A program made the translations under genes and the position numbers. From Falsiroseomonas sp051433195 (GTDB lineage: Bacteria > Pseudomonadota > Alphaproteobacteria > Acetobacterales > Acetobacteraceae), in the NCBI RefSeq assembly GCF_051433195.1, contig NZ_JBHMFT010000016.1:70715-134714 (forward strand): a DNA stretch of 64,000 nt. The letters run 5' to 3'. Shown here in pieces: positions 7,365-15,952 of the stretch (position 1 is the first letter of the stretch; every line of letters begins with the position of its first letter). The notes beneath the pieces are model-generated. The model worked only from the letters and a program-made list of their open reading frames with translations. It searched no databases and was not told the origin of the DNA.

Positions 7365-10046
7365 ATGCTCGACAAGACCTTCGACCCCGCCAGCGTGGAA
7401 CCCCGCCTGTACCAGGGATGGGAAGATTCCGGCGCCTTCGCCGCGCAGCCGGACAGCGCGCAAAAGCCCTTCACCATCATGATCCCGCCGCCCAACGTCA
7501 CGGGCAGCCTGCATATCGGCCACGCGCTGACCATGACGGTGCAGGACATCCTGACCCGCTGGCGCCGGATGCAGGGCCGCGATGCGCTGTGGCAGCCGGG
7601 CACGGACCATGCCGGCATCGCGACGCAGATGGTGGTGGAACGCCTGCTGGCCTCCCAGGGCCAGAAGCGGCAGGAGATGGGACGGGAGGCGTTCCTGGAG
7701 CATGTCTGGGACTGGAAGCGCCAATCCGGCGGCACCATCACCCGCCAGCTCCGCCGCCTCGGCGCCAGCCTGGACTGGCCGCGTGAGCGCTTCACCATGG
7801 ATGAGGGCCTGTCCGAGGCGGTGCGGGAGGTGTTCGTCACCCTGCACGGCCAGGGCCTGATCTACCGCGACCGCCGCCTGGTGAACTGGGACCCGGTGTT
7901 CCAGACCGCCATTTCGGACCTCGAGGTCGAGAGCCGGGAGGTCAAGGGCCAGATCTGGACCCTGAACTACCCGATCGAGGGCGCGCCGGGCGAGTTCCTG
8001 CAGGTGGCGACGACGCGGCCGGAGACGATGCTGGGCGATGTCGCGGTGGCGGTGCATCCGGAGGATCCGCGGTTTGCCGGGCTGGTGGGCAAGTTCCTCG
8101 TCCTGCCGCTGGTCGGGCGGCGCATCCCGGTGGTGGCGGATGCCTATTCGGACCCGGAGAAGGGCACCGGCGCGGTGAAGATCACCCCGGCGCATGACTT
8201 CAACGATTTCGAGGTCGGCAAGCGGCACGGGCTCGGGATGCCGTCGGTGCTCGATGCCGATGCCAGGGTGACGCTGGCGGAGATCGGCGGCGACTGGGCC
8301 GAGCCGGAGTTCGTCCACAGCCTGGACGGGCTGGACCGCTTCGAGGCCCGCAAACGGATCGTGGCGAAGCTGGAGGAGCTCGGTCTGCTGGCCAAGGTCG
8401 AGCCGCATGTGAACCAGGTGCCGCATGGCGACCGCTCCGGCGTGCCGATCGAGCCGCGGCTGACGCTGCAATGGTATGTCGATGCCAAGACCTTGGCGCA
8501 GCCGGCGATCCGCGCGGTGGAGACCGGCCAGACGCAGTTCGTGCCGCGCCAGTGGGAGAACACCTTCTTCGCCTGGATGCGCGACATCCAGCCCTGGTGC
8601 GTCAGCCGGCAGTTGTGGTGGGGCCACCAGATCCCGGCCTGGTACGCGCCGGATGGCGAGGTGTTCGTCGCGAAGACGGAGGCCGATGCGCGCGCCGCGG
8701 CACGCCAGAAGTTCGGCCGGGACGTCGAGTTGGTGCGCGACCCGGACGTGCTGGACACCTGGTTCAGCAGCGCGCTGTGGCCATTCTCGACACTTGGCTG
8801 GCCAAACAGGACGGCGGAACTGTCGAAATACTACCCCGGCGACGTGCTGGTGACCGGCTTCGACATCATCTTCTTCTGGGTCGCCCGGATGATGATGATG
8901 GGGCTCCACTTCATGGACGGGCAGGTGCCCTTCGAGAAGATCTACATCCATGGCCTCGTCCGGGACGAGAAGGGCCAGAAGATGTCGAAGTCCAAGGGCA
9001 ACGTCATGGACCCGCTGGAACTGATCGAGGCCTACGGCACCGATGCGCTGCGCTTCACCATCGCCTCGCTCACCGGCCCGGGGCGGGACGTGAAGCTCGG
9101 CCGCAAGCGCGTCGAGGATTTCCGGTCGTTCGGCACCAAGATCTGGAACGCGGCGCGGTTCCTGGAGATGAACGGGATCGCGGCGGATGCGTCCTTCGAC
9201 CCGGCTTCGGCGAAGCTGCCGCTGTCGCGCTGGATCCTGGATGGCGCGAATCGCGCGGTGGCGGAGGCGACGGCGGCGCTGGAGGCCTTCCGTTTCGACG
9301 ACTACGCCGCGGCGAGCTATCGCTTCGTCTGGGGCAGCTACTGCGACTGGTTCCTGGAATTCGCCAAGCCGGTGCTGAACGGGCCGGACGGCGCTGCCAA
9401 GGACGAGGTGAAGGGCGCCGCGCAGCATGTCTTCGGCACCATCCTCCGCCTGCTGCACCCGGTGATGCCCTTCATCACGGAGGAACTGCACGCGCATTTC
9501 GGCTACGGCGCGCCGTGCAGCCTGATCCGCGCGGACTGGCCCGGCGCCGTCGAGGTGACCGGCGCCGAGGCGGCGCGGGAGGAGTTGGACTGGGTGGTGG
9601 CGCTGATCGGCCAGGTGCGCGGCGTGCGGGCGGAGATGAACGTGCCGCCTTCCGTCACCGTGCCGCTGCTGCTCTCCGGCGCCTCCGCCACCAGCCTGGC
9701 GCGGGCGGAGGCCTGGGTCGACGTGATCCGCCGCATGGCCCGCGCCACCGAGATCCGTGCCCTGGACGGCGCGGCGCCGGGTGGCGTGGCGCAGGTGGTG
9801 GTGGGGGAGGCGACGGTGATGCTGCCGCTGGCGGAAGTCATCGACCTGGCCGCGGAACGCGCACGCCTCGCCAAGGCGCGCGGTCAGGCGGAGACCGAGG
9901 CGGGCAAGATCGCCCAGAAGCTCGGCAATGCCGATTTCGTGGCCCGCGCGAAGGAGGAGGTGGTGGAGGAAAACCGCGAACGCCTCGCCGCTGCGCAGGC
10001 GGAGATGGCGCGGCTGGACGCGGCGCTGGCGCGGATCGCGGGCTGA
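7365..10046 (+). CDS. valS: Valyl-tRNA synthetase
   Basis: An 893-residue class Ia synthetase that charges tRNA-Val. The HIGH motif is at residues 50-53 (NVTGSLHIGHA) and KMSKSKGN at about 539. The editing domain includes VATTRPETMLGDVAV. The anticodon-binding domain and a C-terminal coiled coil (EVIDLAAERARLAKARGQ, then EVVEENRERLAA) complete the protein, so it is full length. The ATG at 7365 fits family N-termini (MLDKTFDP). It lies 64 bp after popZ. Confidence 0.97.
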   Translation: MLDKTFDPASVEPRLYQGWEDSGAFAAQPDSAQKPFTIMIPPPNVTGSLHIGHALTMTVQDILTRWRRMQGRDALWQPGTDHAGIATQMVVERLLASQGQKRQEMGREAFLEHVWDWKRQSGGTITRQLRRLGASLDWPRERFTMDEGLSEAVREVFVTLHGQGLIYRDRRLVNWDPVFQTAISDLEVESREVKGQIWTLNYPIEGAPGEFLQVATTRPETMLGDVAVAVHPEDPRFAGLVGKFLVLPLVGRRIPVVADAYSDPEKGTGAVKITPAHDFNDFEVGKRHGLGMPSVLDADARVTLAEIGGDWAEPEFVHSLDGLDRFEARKRIVAKLEELGLLAKVEPHVNQVPHGDRSGVPIEPRLTLQWYVDAKTLAQPAIRAVETGQTQFVPRQWENTFFAWMRDIQPWCVSRQLWWGHQIPAWYAPDGEVFVAKTEADARAAARQKFGRDVELVRDPDVLDTWFSSALWPFSTLGWPNRTAELSKYYPGDVLVTGFDIIFFWVARMMMMGLHFMDGQVPFEKIYIHGLVRDEKGQKMSKSKGNVMDPLELIEAYGTDALRFTIASLTGPGRDVKLGRKRVEDFRSFGTKIWNAARFLEMNGIAADASFDPASAKLPLSRWILDGANRAVAEATAALEAFRFDDYAAASYRFVWGSYCDWFLEFAKPVLNGPDGAAKDEVKGAAQHVFGTILRLLHPVMPFITEELHAHFGYGAPCSLIRADWPGAVEVTGAEAAREELDWVVALIGQVRGVRAEMNVPPSVTVPLLLSGASATSLARAEAWVDVIRRMARATEIRALDGAAPGGVAQVVVGEATVMLPLAEVIDLAAERARLAKARGQAETEAGKIAQKLGNADFVARAKEEVVEENRERLAAAQAEMARLDAALARIAG

Positions 10047-10055
10047 CGCCGCCGC

Positions 10056-10637
10056 TCAGTCCGGCGGCGGGAACAGCGCCTCGACCTGCAGGGCAAGGCC
10101 CGGCGGGTCGAGGCTAAGCGGGCCACCAGGCAGGATGGCGGTGGCGATGCTGCCATCCTCGGCCTTCCGGTGGTGCACCAGGACGCGCTTCACCGGATCC
10201 AGGATCAGGTAGTGCCGGATCGCGTCCTGCCGCAGGTAGTCGGCCAGCTTGGTCACGCTGTCCTTGCGGGCGGTGGAGGGCGAGGCGACCTCCACGACGA
10301 TGACGGGGTCGGGCACGGCGATCCGGTTGCCGTCGAGCCGGGCGCCGCACGCCACCATGACATCGGGTTCGTAGGCGGTGTCGTGGCCAATCTCGAGCGC
10401 GGGACCATCGATGAAGGCCTCGCAGGGCAGGCCTGCGGCGGCGATGGCGTCTGCGAGAGCGCGGCAAGCTTGATATTTCGTCCGCGCATGCACCAGCCGC
10501 TCGGGCGCCATGGCTTCCACCCGGCCGTCGATCAGCTCGAAACGGCCGCGCGGCTGGCGCTCCACCCAGGCGTAGTAGTCCGCGCGGGTCATGCGATGGT
10601 CGGGCGTCTTCGGCAGGTCGGACATGGGGCCTGACAT
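10056..10637 (-). CDS. Uma2 family endonuclease-like protein (DUF820)
   Basis: A 193-residue protein of the Uma2 family, which has a PD-(D/E)XK nuclease-like fold. The visible core is RFELIDGRVEAM near the N-terminus, then EPDVMVACG (Asp of the nuclease core), VIVVEVASPSTARKD (E-x-V with following Lys/Asp) and YLILDPVKRVLVHHR. Uma2 genes are widespread in multiple copies and their function is not established; nuclease activity is a structural prediction. It converges on valS with 9 bp between stops. Confidence 0.8.
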   Translation of the reverse strand: MSGPMSDLPKTPDHRMTRADYYAWVERQPRGRFELIDGRVEAMAPERLVHARTKYQACRALADAIAAAGLPCEAFIDGPALEIGHDTAYEPDVMVACGARLDGNRIAVPDPVIVVEVASPSTARKDSVTKLADYLRQDAIRHYLILDPVKRVLVHHRKAEDGSIATAILPGGPLSLDPPGLALQVEALFPPPD

Positions 10638-10683
10638 GGGGTTCGGCGCAGCCTACGCCAACGCGATCCGCAGGCGGTAGCGC

Positions 10684-11172
10684 TCAGCGCCGAAGCTGCT
10701 CCAGGAAGCGCTGGTTCTGCTGGTCGAACTGGTTCTGCTGCTGGCGCATCCGGTCCTGGTGCTGCTGGAACTGGTTCTGCTGCTGCCGCATCCGGGCCTG
10801 ATGGTCCTGGGTCATCTGCTGCGTCGAATACCCCTGGCCGCCGCCCTGGGCATAGCCGCCGCCCAGCATGCCCGCCCGCTGCTGCTGCTGGTAGGCGCCG
10901 AAGACCTGCTGCGCGCCTTCCTGATAGGCCTGGCAGGCCTGGCCATTGCCCTGCTGGCAGGCGCGCTCGGCCTGGCTCAACTGCATCTCCCGCCGCTGGA
11001 TCGCCTGCGCGGCGTTGCAGGCGCCGCCATTGCCGGCCTGGCATTGCTGCATGGCGGCCTGGAACATGGACTGCAAGGGCCCGGCCAGCCGCGGGTCGAG
11101 ATGGTCGGCTGCCGCCGGCAGGGCGAAGGCCGAGAGCAATGCCGCGAGGCGGAGGGAGCCGGTGCGGGTCAT
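10684..11172 (-). CDS. Gln-rich secreted protein with internal repeat
   Basis: A 162-residue protein of unknown function. The start at 11172 was chosen because it places a signal peptide (RLAALLSAFALPAAADH) at the N-terminus; the frame extends 17 codons further up. The mature protein has four Cys in two short C-x(6)-C spacings (QCQAGNGGACN, ACQQGNGQACQ). The C-terminal third is Gln-rich, with a 14-residue unit (RMRQQQNQFxQxxx) present twice. The Cys spacing could form two small disulfide loops in the periplasm. No family recognised. Confidence 0.6.
   Translation of the reverse strand: MTRTGSLRLAALLSAFALPAAADHLDPRLAGPLQSMFQAAMQQCQAGNGGACNAAQAIQRREMQLSQAERACQQGNGQACQAYQEGAQQVFGAYQQQQRAGMLGGGYAQGGGQGYSTQQMTQDHQARMRQQQNQFQQHQDRMRQQQNQFDQQNQRFLEQLRR
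10717..10800. repeat. Two direct copies of a 42-bp unit inside the Gln-rich gene
   Basis: Two nearly identical 42-bp units, each carrying GGTTCTGCTGCTG on the plus strand, encode the duplicated 14-residue motif (RMRQQQNQF). The match at DNA level suggests a fairly recent in-frame duplication. Confidence 0.7.
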
Positions 11173-11323
11173 AAATCGGTATCCTTCGCTCATTCCGAGA
11201 CCGCGATCATGGCGGGGGCGCAACCGCCACCCGAATCACGTGTCCGGCAGCCGCCCTGGCCCTGGCCGAGCGGCCGGCTCTGTGGCACCCCAGGGGCCGA
11301 GACGCCGCTGGGGAAAACGCGCC

Positions 11324-13042
11324 ATGACCGAATGGGACAAGTCCAGGCTGCCAAGCCGCCACACCACGGTGGGGCCGGAAAGGGCGCCGCACCGCAGCTA
11401 CTACTACGCGATGGGCCTGACGCAGGAGGATATCGCCAAGCCCTTCGTCGGCGTCGCCACCTGCTGGAACGAGGCCGCGCCCTGCAACATCGCGCTGTCG
11501 CGCCAGGCGCAGTCGGTGAAGGTCGGCGTGAAGGAGGGCGGCGCGACGCCGCGCGAATTCACCACCATCACGGTGACGGACGGCATCGCCATGGGCCACC
11601 AGTCCATGAAGTCCTCGCTCGCCTCGCGCGACGTCATCGCGGATTCGATCGAGCTCACCATGCGTGGCCACTGCTACGATGGCCTGGTCGGCGTGGCGGG
11701 CTGCGACAAGTCGCTGCCGGGCGTGATGATGGCGATGGTGCGGCTGAACGTGCCGTCCGTGTTCATGTATGGCGGCTCGATCCGCCCCGGCCGCTTCCAG
11801 GGCCGCGACGTGACGGTCGTGGACGTGTTCGAGGCGGTGGGCCAGCACGCCGCCGGCAACATGTCGGACGCCGACCTGCTGGAGCTCGAACAGCATGCCT
11901 GCCCGGGGGCGGGCGCCTGCGGCGGGCAGTTCACAGCCAACACCATGGCCTGCATCTCGGAAGTGCTGGGCCTCGCCCTGCCGGGTTCCGCTGGCGCGCC
12001 GGCGCCGGACGAGTCGCGGGATTTCTTCGCCGTGCAGTCCGGCCGTGCTGTCGTCGACCTGATCCGCAAGAACCTGCGGCCGCGCGACATCGTGACGCGG
12101 GATGCGCTGTTCAACGCCGCGGCCATCGTCGGCGCCACCGGCGGGTCCACCAACGCCGCGCTGCACCTGCCGGCCATCGCGCATGAATGCGGCATCAAGT
12201 TCGACCTGCACGACGTGGCCGAGATCATGCGTGCCACGCCGCATATCGCGGACCTCAAGCCCGGCGGGCGCTACGTGGCGCAGGACGTGTTCCACATCGG
12301 CGGCGTGCCGGTGATCATCAAGGCGCTGCTGGAAGGCGGCTACCTGCGCGGCGACGCCATCACCGTCACCGGCAAGTCCCTGGCGGAGAACCACCGGGAG
12401 GTGATCTTCCCCAAGGACCAGGACGTGGTGCGCCCGACCAGCGACCCGATCAGCCCGATCGGCGGCGTGGTTTCGTTGAAGGGCTCGCTGGCGCCGGAAG
12501 GCGCCATCGTGAAGATCGCCGGCATGTCCAAGCTGCGCTTCGAGGGCACGGCGCTGTGCTTCGACTGCGAGGAGGATGCCTTCAAGGCGGTGGACATGCG
12601 CGCCTACAAGGCCGGCGACGTCATCATCATCCGCTACGAGGGCCCGAAGGGCGGCCCGGGGATGCGGGAGATGCTGTCCACCACCAGCGCGATCTACGGC
12701 CAGGGCATGGGCGACAAGGTGGCGCTGATCACCGATGGCCGGTTCAGCGGCGCGACGCGCGGATTCTGCATCGGCCATGTCGGGCCGGAAGCCGCCGTCG
12801 GCGGGCCGCTGGCGCTGCTGAAGAACGGCGACCGCATCATCATCGACGCCGAGGCCGGCACCATCGACGTGGACCTGCCGGAAGCCGAGATGGCGGCCCG
12901 CCGCGCCGCCTGGACGCCGCGCAAGACGCAGTACACCTCCGGCGCATTGTGGAAATACGCGCAGACGGTGGGTCCGGCCTCGCAGGGGGCGGTGACGCAT
13001 CCGGGCGCGGCGGAGGAATCGCACGTCTACGCGGATCAATAA
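11324..13042 (+). CDS. ilvD: Dihydroxy-acid dehydratase
   Basis: A 572-residue Fe-S dehydratase of valine, leucine and isoleucine synthesis (dihydroxy acid to 2-keto acid). Three conserved Cys-containing motifs that hold the cluster are present: ATCWNEAAPCN, GVAGCDKSLPG and CPGAGACGGQFTANTM. The C-terminal ITDGRFSGATRGFCIGHVGPEA signature region is intact. Length is normal for the family. The ATG at 11324 begins MTEWDKSRLPS. It is transcribed divergently from the Gln-rich gene, and no other ilv genes are near. Confidence 0.96.
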   Translation: MTEWDKSRLPSRHTTVGPERAPHRSYYYAMGLTQEDIAKPFVGVATCWNEAAPCNIALSRQAQSVKVGVKEGGATPREFTTITVTDGIAMGHQSMKSSLASRDVIADSIELTMRGHCYDGLVGVAGCDKSLPGVMMAMVRLNVPSVFMYGGSIRPGRFQGRDVTVVDVFEAVGQHAAGNMSDADLLELEQHACPGAGACGGQFTANTMACISEVLGLALPGSAGAPAPDESRDFFAVQSGRAVVDLIRKNLRPRDIVTRDALFNAAAIVGATGGSTNAALHLPAIAHECGIKFDLHDVAEIMRATPHIADLKPGGRYVAQDVFHIGGVPVIIKALLEGGYLRGDAITVTGKSLAENHREVIFPKDQDVVRPTSDPISPIGGVVSLKGSLAPEGAIVKIAGMSKLRFEGTALCFDCEEDAFKAVDMRAYKAGDVIIIRYEGPKGGPGMREMLSTTSAIYGQGMGDKVALITDGRFSGATRGFCIGHVGPEAAVGGPLALLKNGDRIIIDAEAGTIDVDLPEAEMAARRAAWTPRKTQYTSGALWKYAQTVGPASQGAVTHPGAAEESHVYADQ

Positions 13043-13168
13043 GGCGCGGCCGCCGCAAAGGTCTCGCCAGCGCCGCGATCGCGCCCGAACCGCGACATGA
13101 GGCGGGTGTTAAGTGAGCATGAAGCGGCGGGCAGCCCCAACAAGGCCCGCTGCACGGGAGTTCCCACC

Positions 13169-13492
13169 ATGCGCCGCCTCCGCGCCCTTGTCCTGCTGCT
13201 GCCGGTGCTGCTGTTCGCGCCGGGCTGCGTCGTCGCTGGTGGTGTCACGCCGGTGGGCGGCTACGGATATGGCTACGGCTATGCCCAGCCCTACTACGCC
13301 CCGCCGCCGCCGCGCTACTTCGCACCGCGCCCGGTCTACCGGCCCTACTACGCCCCGGCGCCCCGCTACTATGCTCCGCCGCGCCATTTCAGCCAGCGCG
13401 GCTGGGGCGGGCACGACCGTGGGCGCGGCTACGACCGGGGGCGCGGCCAAGACCGCGGTCGCGGGCATGGCCGGGGGCGCGACTGGCGCTGA
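13169..13492 (+). CDS. Small Tyr/Pro- and Arg/Gly-rich lipoprotein
   Basis: A 107-residue protein of unknown function. A signal peptide ends in a lipobox (LLFAPGC, Cys about 20), predicting a lipid anchor. The mature part has two low-complexity zones: GYGYGYGYAQPYYAPPPPRY with repeated YYAP units, then a basic tail of DRGRG repeats (about residues 81-107). Such composition fits an envelope or surface protein but no function is known. It converges on xthA with 3 bp between stops. The ATG at 13169 was chosen for the signal peptide. Confidence 0.65.
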   Translation: MRRLRALVLLLPVLLFAPGCVVAGGVTPVGGYGYGYGYAQPYYAPPPPRYFAPRPVYRPYYAPAPRYYAPPRHFSQRGWGGHDRGRGYDRGRGQDRGRGHGRGRDWR

Positions 13493-13495
13493 GGG

Positions 13496-14272
13496 TCAGT
13501 CCTCGAGGTCGATGAGAATCGGCGTGTGGTCGGAGGGCTGTTCCTCCGCCCTCGGGTCCACATCGACCGTCACCGCGGAAAGCCGCTCGGCGAGGTCGGC
13601 GCTGAGCAGGGCATGGTCGATCCGCAGCCCGGCATTGCGCTCGAAGGCGGAGCCGTAGTCCCAATAGGTGTAGATGCGCACCGGCGCCGGGTGCAGGGCG
13701 CGCAGCGCGTCGGTCAGGCCGAGATGCTCCAGCGCCCGCCAGGCGGCCCGCGTCTCCGGCCGCACCAGGGCATCGGTCGGGGGCAGGGCGCCCGGGGCGA
13801 GGTCATCCGCCGTCGGGCAGACGTTGAAATCGCCGAGGATGGCGAGCGGCGTGAAGGCCGCCAGCCGCGACTCGGCCAGCCGGCGCAGGCGCTCCATCCA
13901 GGTCAGCTTGTAGAGGAAGCCCTCGGCGCCGCCGGAGTTGCCGTTGGGCAGGTAGATGCCGGCCGCATGCATTCCGGCCGCCGCAACCTCGATGTAGCGG
14001 GCCTGGTGGTCGGGGTCGTCGCCCGGCAGCGACTCGGCCACGATCTCGAACGGAATCCTTGAGAAGACAGCGACACCGTTGCGGCCGCCATCCTGGCCGA
14101 TGGCGTGGACCTGGTAGCCGGACCCGGCGAACTCCTTGGCCGGAAAGTCGGCGGTCTTGCACTTCAACTCCTGTAGGAACAGCAGGTCCGGCTGTTGCCG
14201 GGCCAGGAAGCGCAGGATGTGCGGCGCCCGCTTGCGGACGGAATTCACGTTGAAGCTGGCGAGGCGGATCAT
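13496..14272 (-). CDS. xthA: Exodeoxyribonuclease III
   Basis: A 258-residue AP endonuclease/3'-5' exonuclease for base excision repair. Catalytic motifs of the EEP fold are visible: the N-terminal ASFNVNSVRKR, FLQELKCK (metal-binding Glu), GDFNVCPTADD (Asp/Asn pair) and the C-terminal SDHTPIL (Asp-His). Length is normal. The ATG at 14272 gives MIRLASFNVNS, matching family starts. Confidence 0.95.
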   Translation of the reverse strand: MIRLASFNVNSVRKRAPHILRFLARQQPDLLFLQELKCKTADFPAKEFAGSGYQVHAIGQDGGRNGVAVFSRIPFEIVAESLPGDDPDHQARYIEVAAAGMHAAGIYLPNGNSGGAEGFLYKLTWMERLRRLAESRLAAFTPLAILGDFNVCPTADDLAPGALPPTDALVRPETRAAWRALEHLGLTDALRALHPAPVRIYTYWDYGSAFERNAGLRIDHALLSADLAERLSAVTVDVDPRAEEQPSDHTPILIDLED

Positions 14273-14318
14273 CCTCCCGAGTCTGCCCGGCGCAGGCGCG
14301 CTTGGCTACCCGGGTCGA

Positions 14319-14666
14319 TCACGCGACGCTGAAGCTGGTGCCGCAGCCGCAGGCGCTGACGGCCTGGGGGTTCTTGACCGCGAAATGGGCGCCGATCAGC
14401 GCCTCCGTCCAGTCCAGCTCCGCGCCGGCCAGGTATTCCAGGCTGACCGGATCGACGAAGACGCGGCCGGGGCCGTCCTGCACCACCAGATCATCCGGGG
14501 CCGGCGCATCCTCCAGGTCGAAGCGATACTGGAAGCCGGAACAGCCGCCGGCATCCACCGCCAGGCGCAGGCCGGCGGTGGGGCGGCCCTGGCGCGTGGC
14601 GATATCGGCCACCTGCGCCGCGGCGCGCGGGGTGACGCGGAACGGAGTGAGTGCTGGGGTGTCCAT
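14319..14666 (-). CDS. erpA: Iron-sulfur cluster insertion protein, HesB/IscA family
   Basis: A 115-residue A-type Fe-S carrier. The three conserved Cys are present in GGCSGF and in CGCGTSF at the C-terminus. It would pass clusters to apo-enzymes such as those of isoprenoid or respiratory pathways. The ErpA versus IscA assignment is by context (next to dgt and xthA, as in many alphaproteobacteria). The ATG at 14666 was chosen by length; the frame is open much further upstream but runs antisense to dgt. Confidence 0.9.
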   Translation of the reverse strand: MDTPALTPFRVTPRAAAQVADIATRQGRPTAGLRLAVDAGGCSGFQYRFDLEDAPAPDDLVVQDGPGRVFVDPVSLEYLAGAELDWTEALIGAHFAVKNPQAVSACGCGTSFSVA

Positions 14667-14750
14667 GGCAGGCGGGTGCTCCTTGCAGCGGAACATAGGA
14701 CGGAAGCGCCAGACCTTCCAGGGCGGTCGGGCGGGTGCTAGGCCAGGGCG

Positions 14751-15920
14751 ATGGATCCGAAGCGGCTTCCGGACGGGCTCGCACCCTGGGCGGTCCGGGC
14801 CTCCCACTCGCGCGGACGGCTGCATGCCGAGCCGGGCGGCGGCGCGCGCTCGCCCTACCAGCGCGACCGGGACCGCATCATCCACTGCACCTCCTTCCGG
14901 CGGCTGCAATACAAGACCCAGGTCTTCGTCTACCACGAGGGCGACCACTTCCGGACGCGCCTGACCCACAGCCTGGAGGTGGCGCAGATCGCGCGCTCCA
15001 TCGCCCGCGAACTGGCGCTGGAGGAGGATCTGGCGGAGGCGCTGGCGCTGGCGCACGACCTGGGCCACCCGCCCTTCGGCCATGGCGGGGAGGATGCGCT
15101 GGATTCGATGATGAAGCCGCATGGGGGCTTCGACCACAACGCGCAGTCGCTGAAGGCCGTGACCCGCCTGGAAACGCGCTATGCCGGCTTCGATGGGCTG
15201 AACCTGACCTGGGAGACGCTGGAGGGCCTGGCCAAGCACAACGGCCCGCTGCGCCGCCCATCCCCCTACATCGCCGAATACGACAGCCTGCATCCGCTGG
15301 AGCTGACCAGCCATGCCAGCGCCGAGGCGCAGGTGGCGGCCCTGGCCGACGACATCGCCTACAACAACCACGACCTGGACGACGGCATCCGCGCCGGCCT
15401 GTTCACGCTGGAGGAAGCCGCCAGCCTGCCGCTGGTGCGGGAAGCCTTTGCCGAGGCGATTCGCGACAATGCCCACCTGCCGCCGGACCGCGCGACGGGG
15501 GAGGTGGTGCGGCGCGTGATCAACGCCATGGTCAACGACACGGTGGCCGAGACTCGCCGCCGCATCGCGGCCCTGGCACCGGGCAGCGCCGCCGACATCC
15601 GCGCGCATGACCGGCCGGTGGTGGCGTTCTCGGAGGCGATGATGGAGGCGAACAACCAGCTCCGCGCCTTCCTGTTCCAGCGCATGTACCGCCACTGGCG
15701 CGTCAACCGTACCACGCAGAAATGCAAGCGCGCGCTGCAACTGCTGTTCACCCTTCTGCATGGCGAGCCGCGCCAGCTGCCGCCCGGATGGCACGCCAAG
15801 GCAGGCGAGCCCGGCAGCCAGGCGGCGGCCCAGGCGGTCTGCGACTACCTGGCCGGCATGACCGACCGATTCGCGCTGGAGGAGCATCGGCGCCTGACCG
15901 ATCCCTCCATTCCGGGCTAA
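14751..15920 (+). CDS. dgt: Deoxyguanosinetriphosphate triphosphohydrolase-like protein
   Basis: A 389-residue HD-domain dNTPase that would release triphosphate from dNTPs. The metal site is visible as HSLEVAQIARSIA (His) and ALAHDLGHPPFGHGGE (His-Asp plus the second His). CTSFRRLQYKTQVF upstream of it is typical of the short bacterial dgt class. It diverges from erpA and is followed 32 bp later by argS. Confidence 0.93.
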   Translation: MDPKRLPDGLAPWAVRASHSRGRLHAEPGGGARSPYQRDRDRIIHCTSFRRLQYKTQVFVYHEGDHFRTRLTHSLEVAQIARSIARELALEEDLAEALALAHDLGHPPFGHGGEDALDSMMKPHGGFDHNAQSLKAVTRLETRYAGFDGLNLTWETLEGLAKHNGPLRRPSPYIAEYDSLHPLELTSHASAEAQVAALADDIAYNNHDLDDGIRAGLFTLEEAASLPLVREAFAEAIRDNAHLPPDRATGEVVRRVINAMVNDTVAETRRRIAALAPGSAADIRAHDRPVVAFSEAMMEANNQLRAFLFQRMYRHWRVNRTTQKCKRALQLLFTLLHGEPRQLPPGWHAKAGEPGSQAAAQAVCDYLAGMTDRFALEEHRRLTDPSIPG

Positions 15921-15952
15921 GAGCCCCTTATTCGATTCCGGATCAGCTTTTC

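Noticed and set aside
6936..9497. 853-residue open frame on the minus strand
   Set aside because: It lies antisense to popZ and valS, both firmly recognised. Its His/Arg/Gly-rich composition is typical of antisense frames in high-GC DNA.
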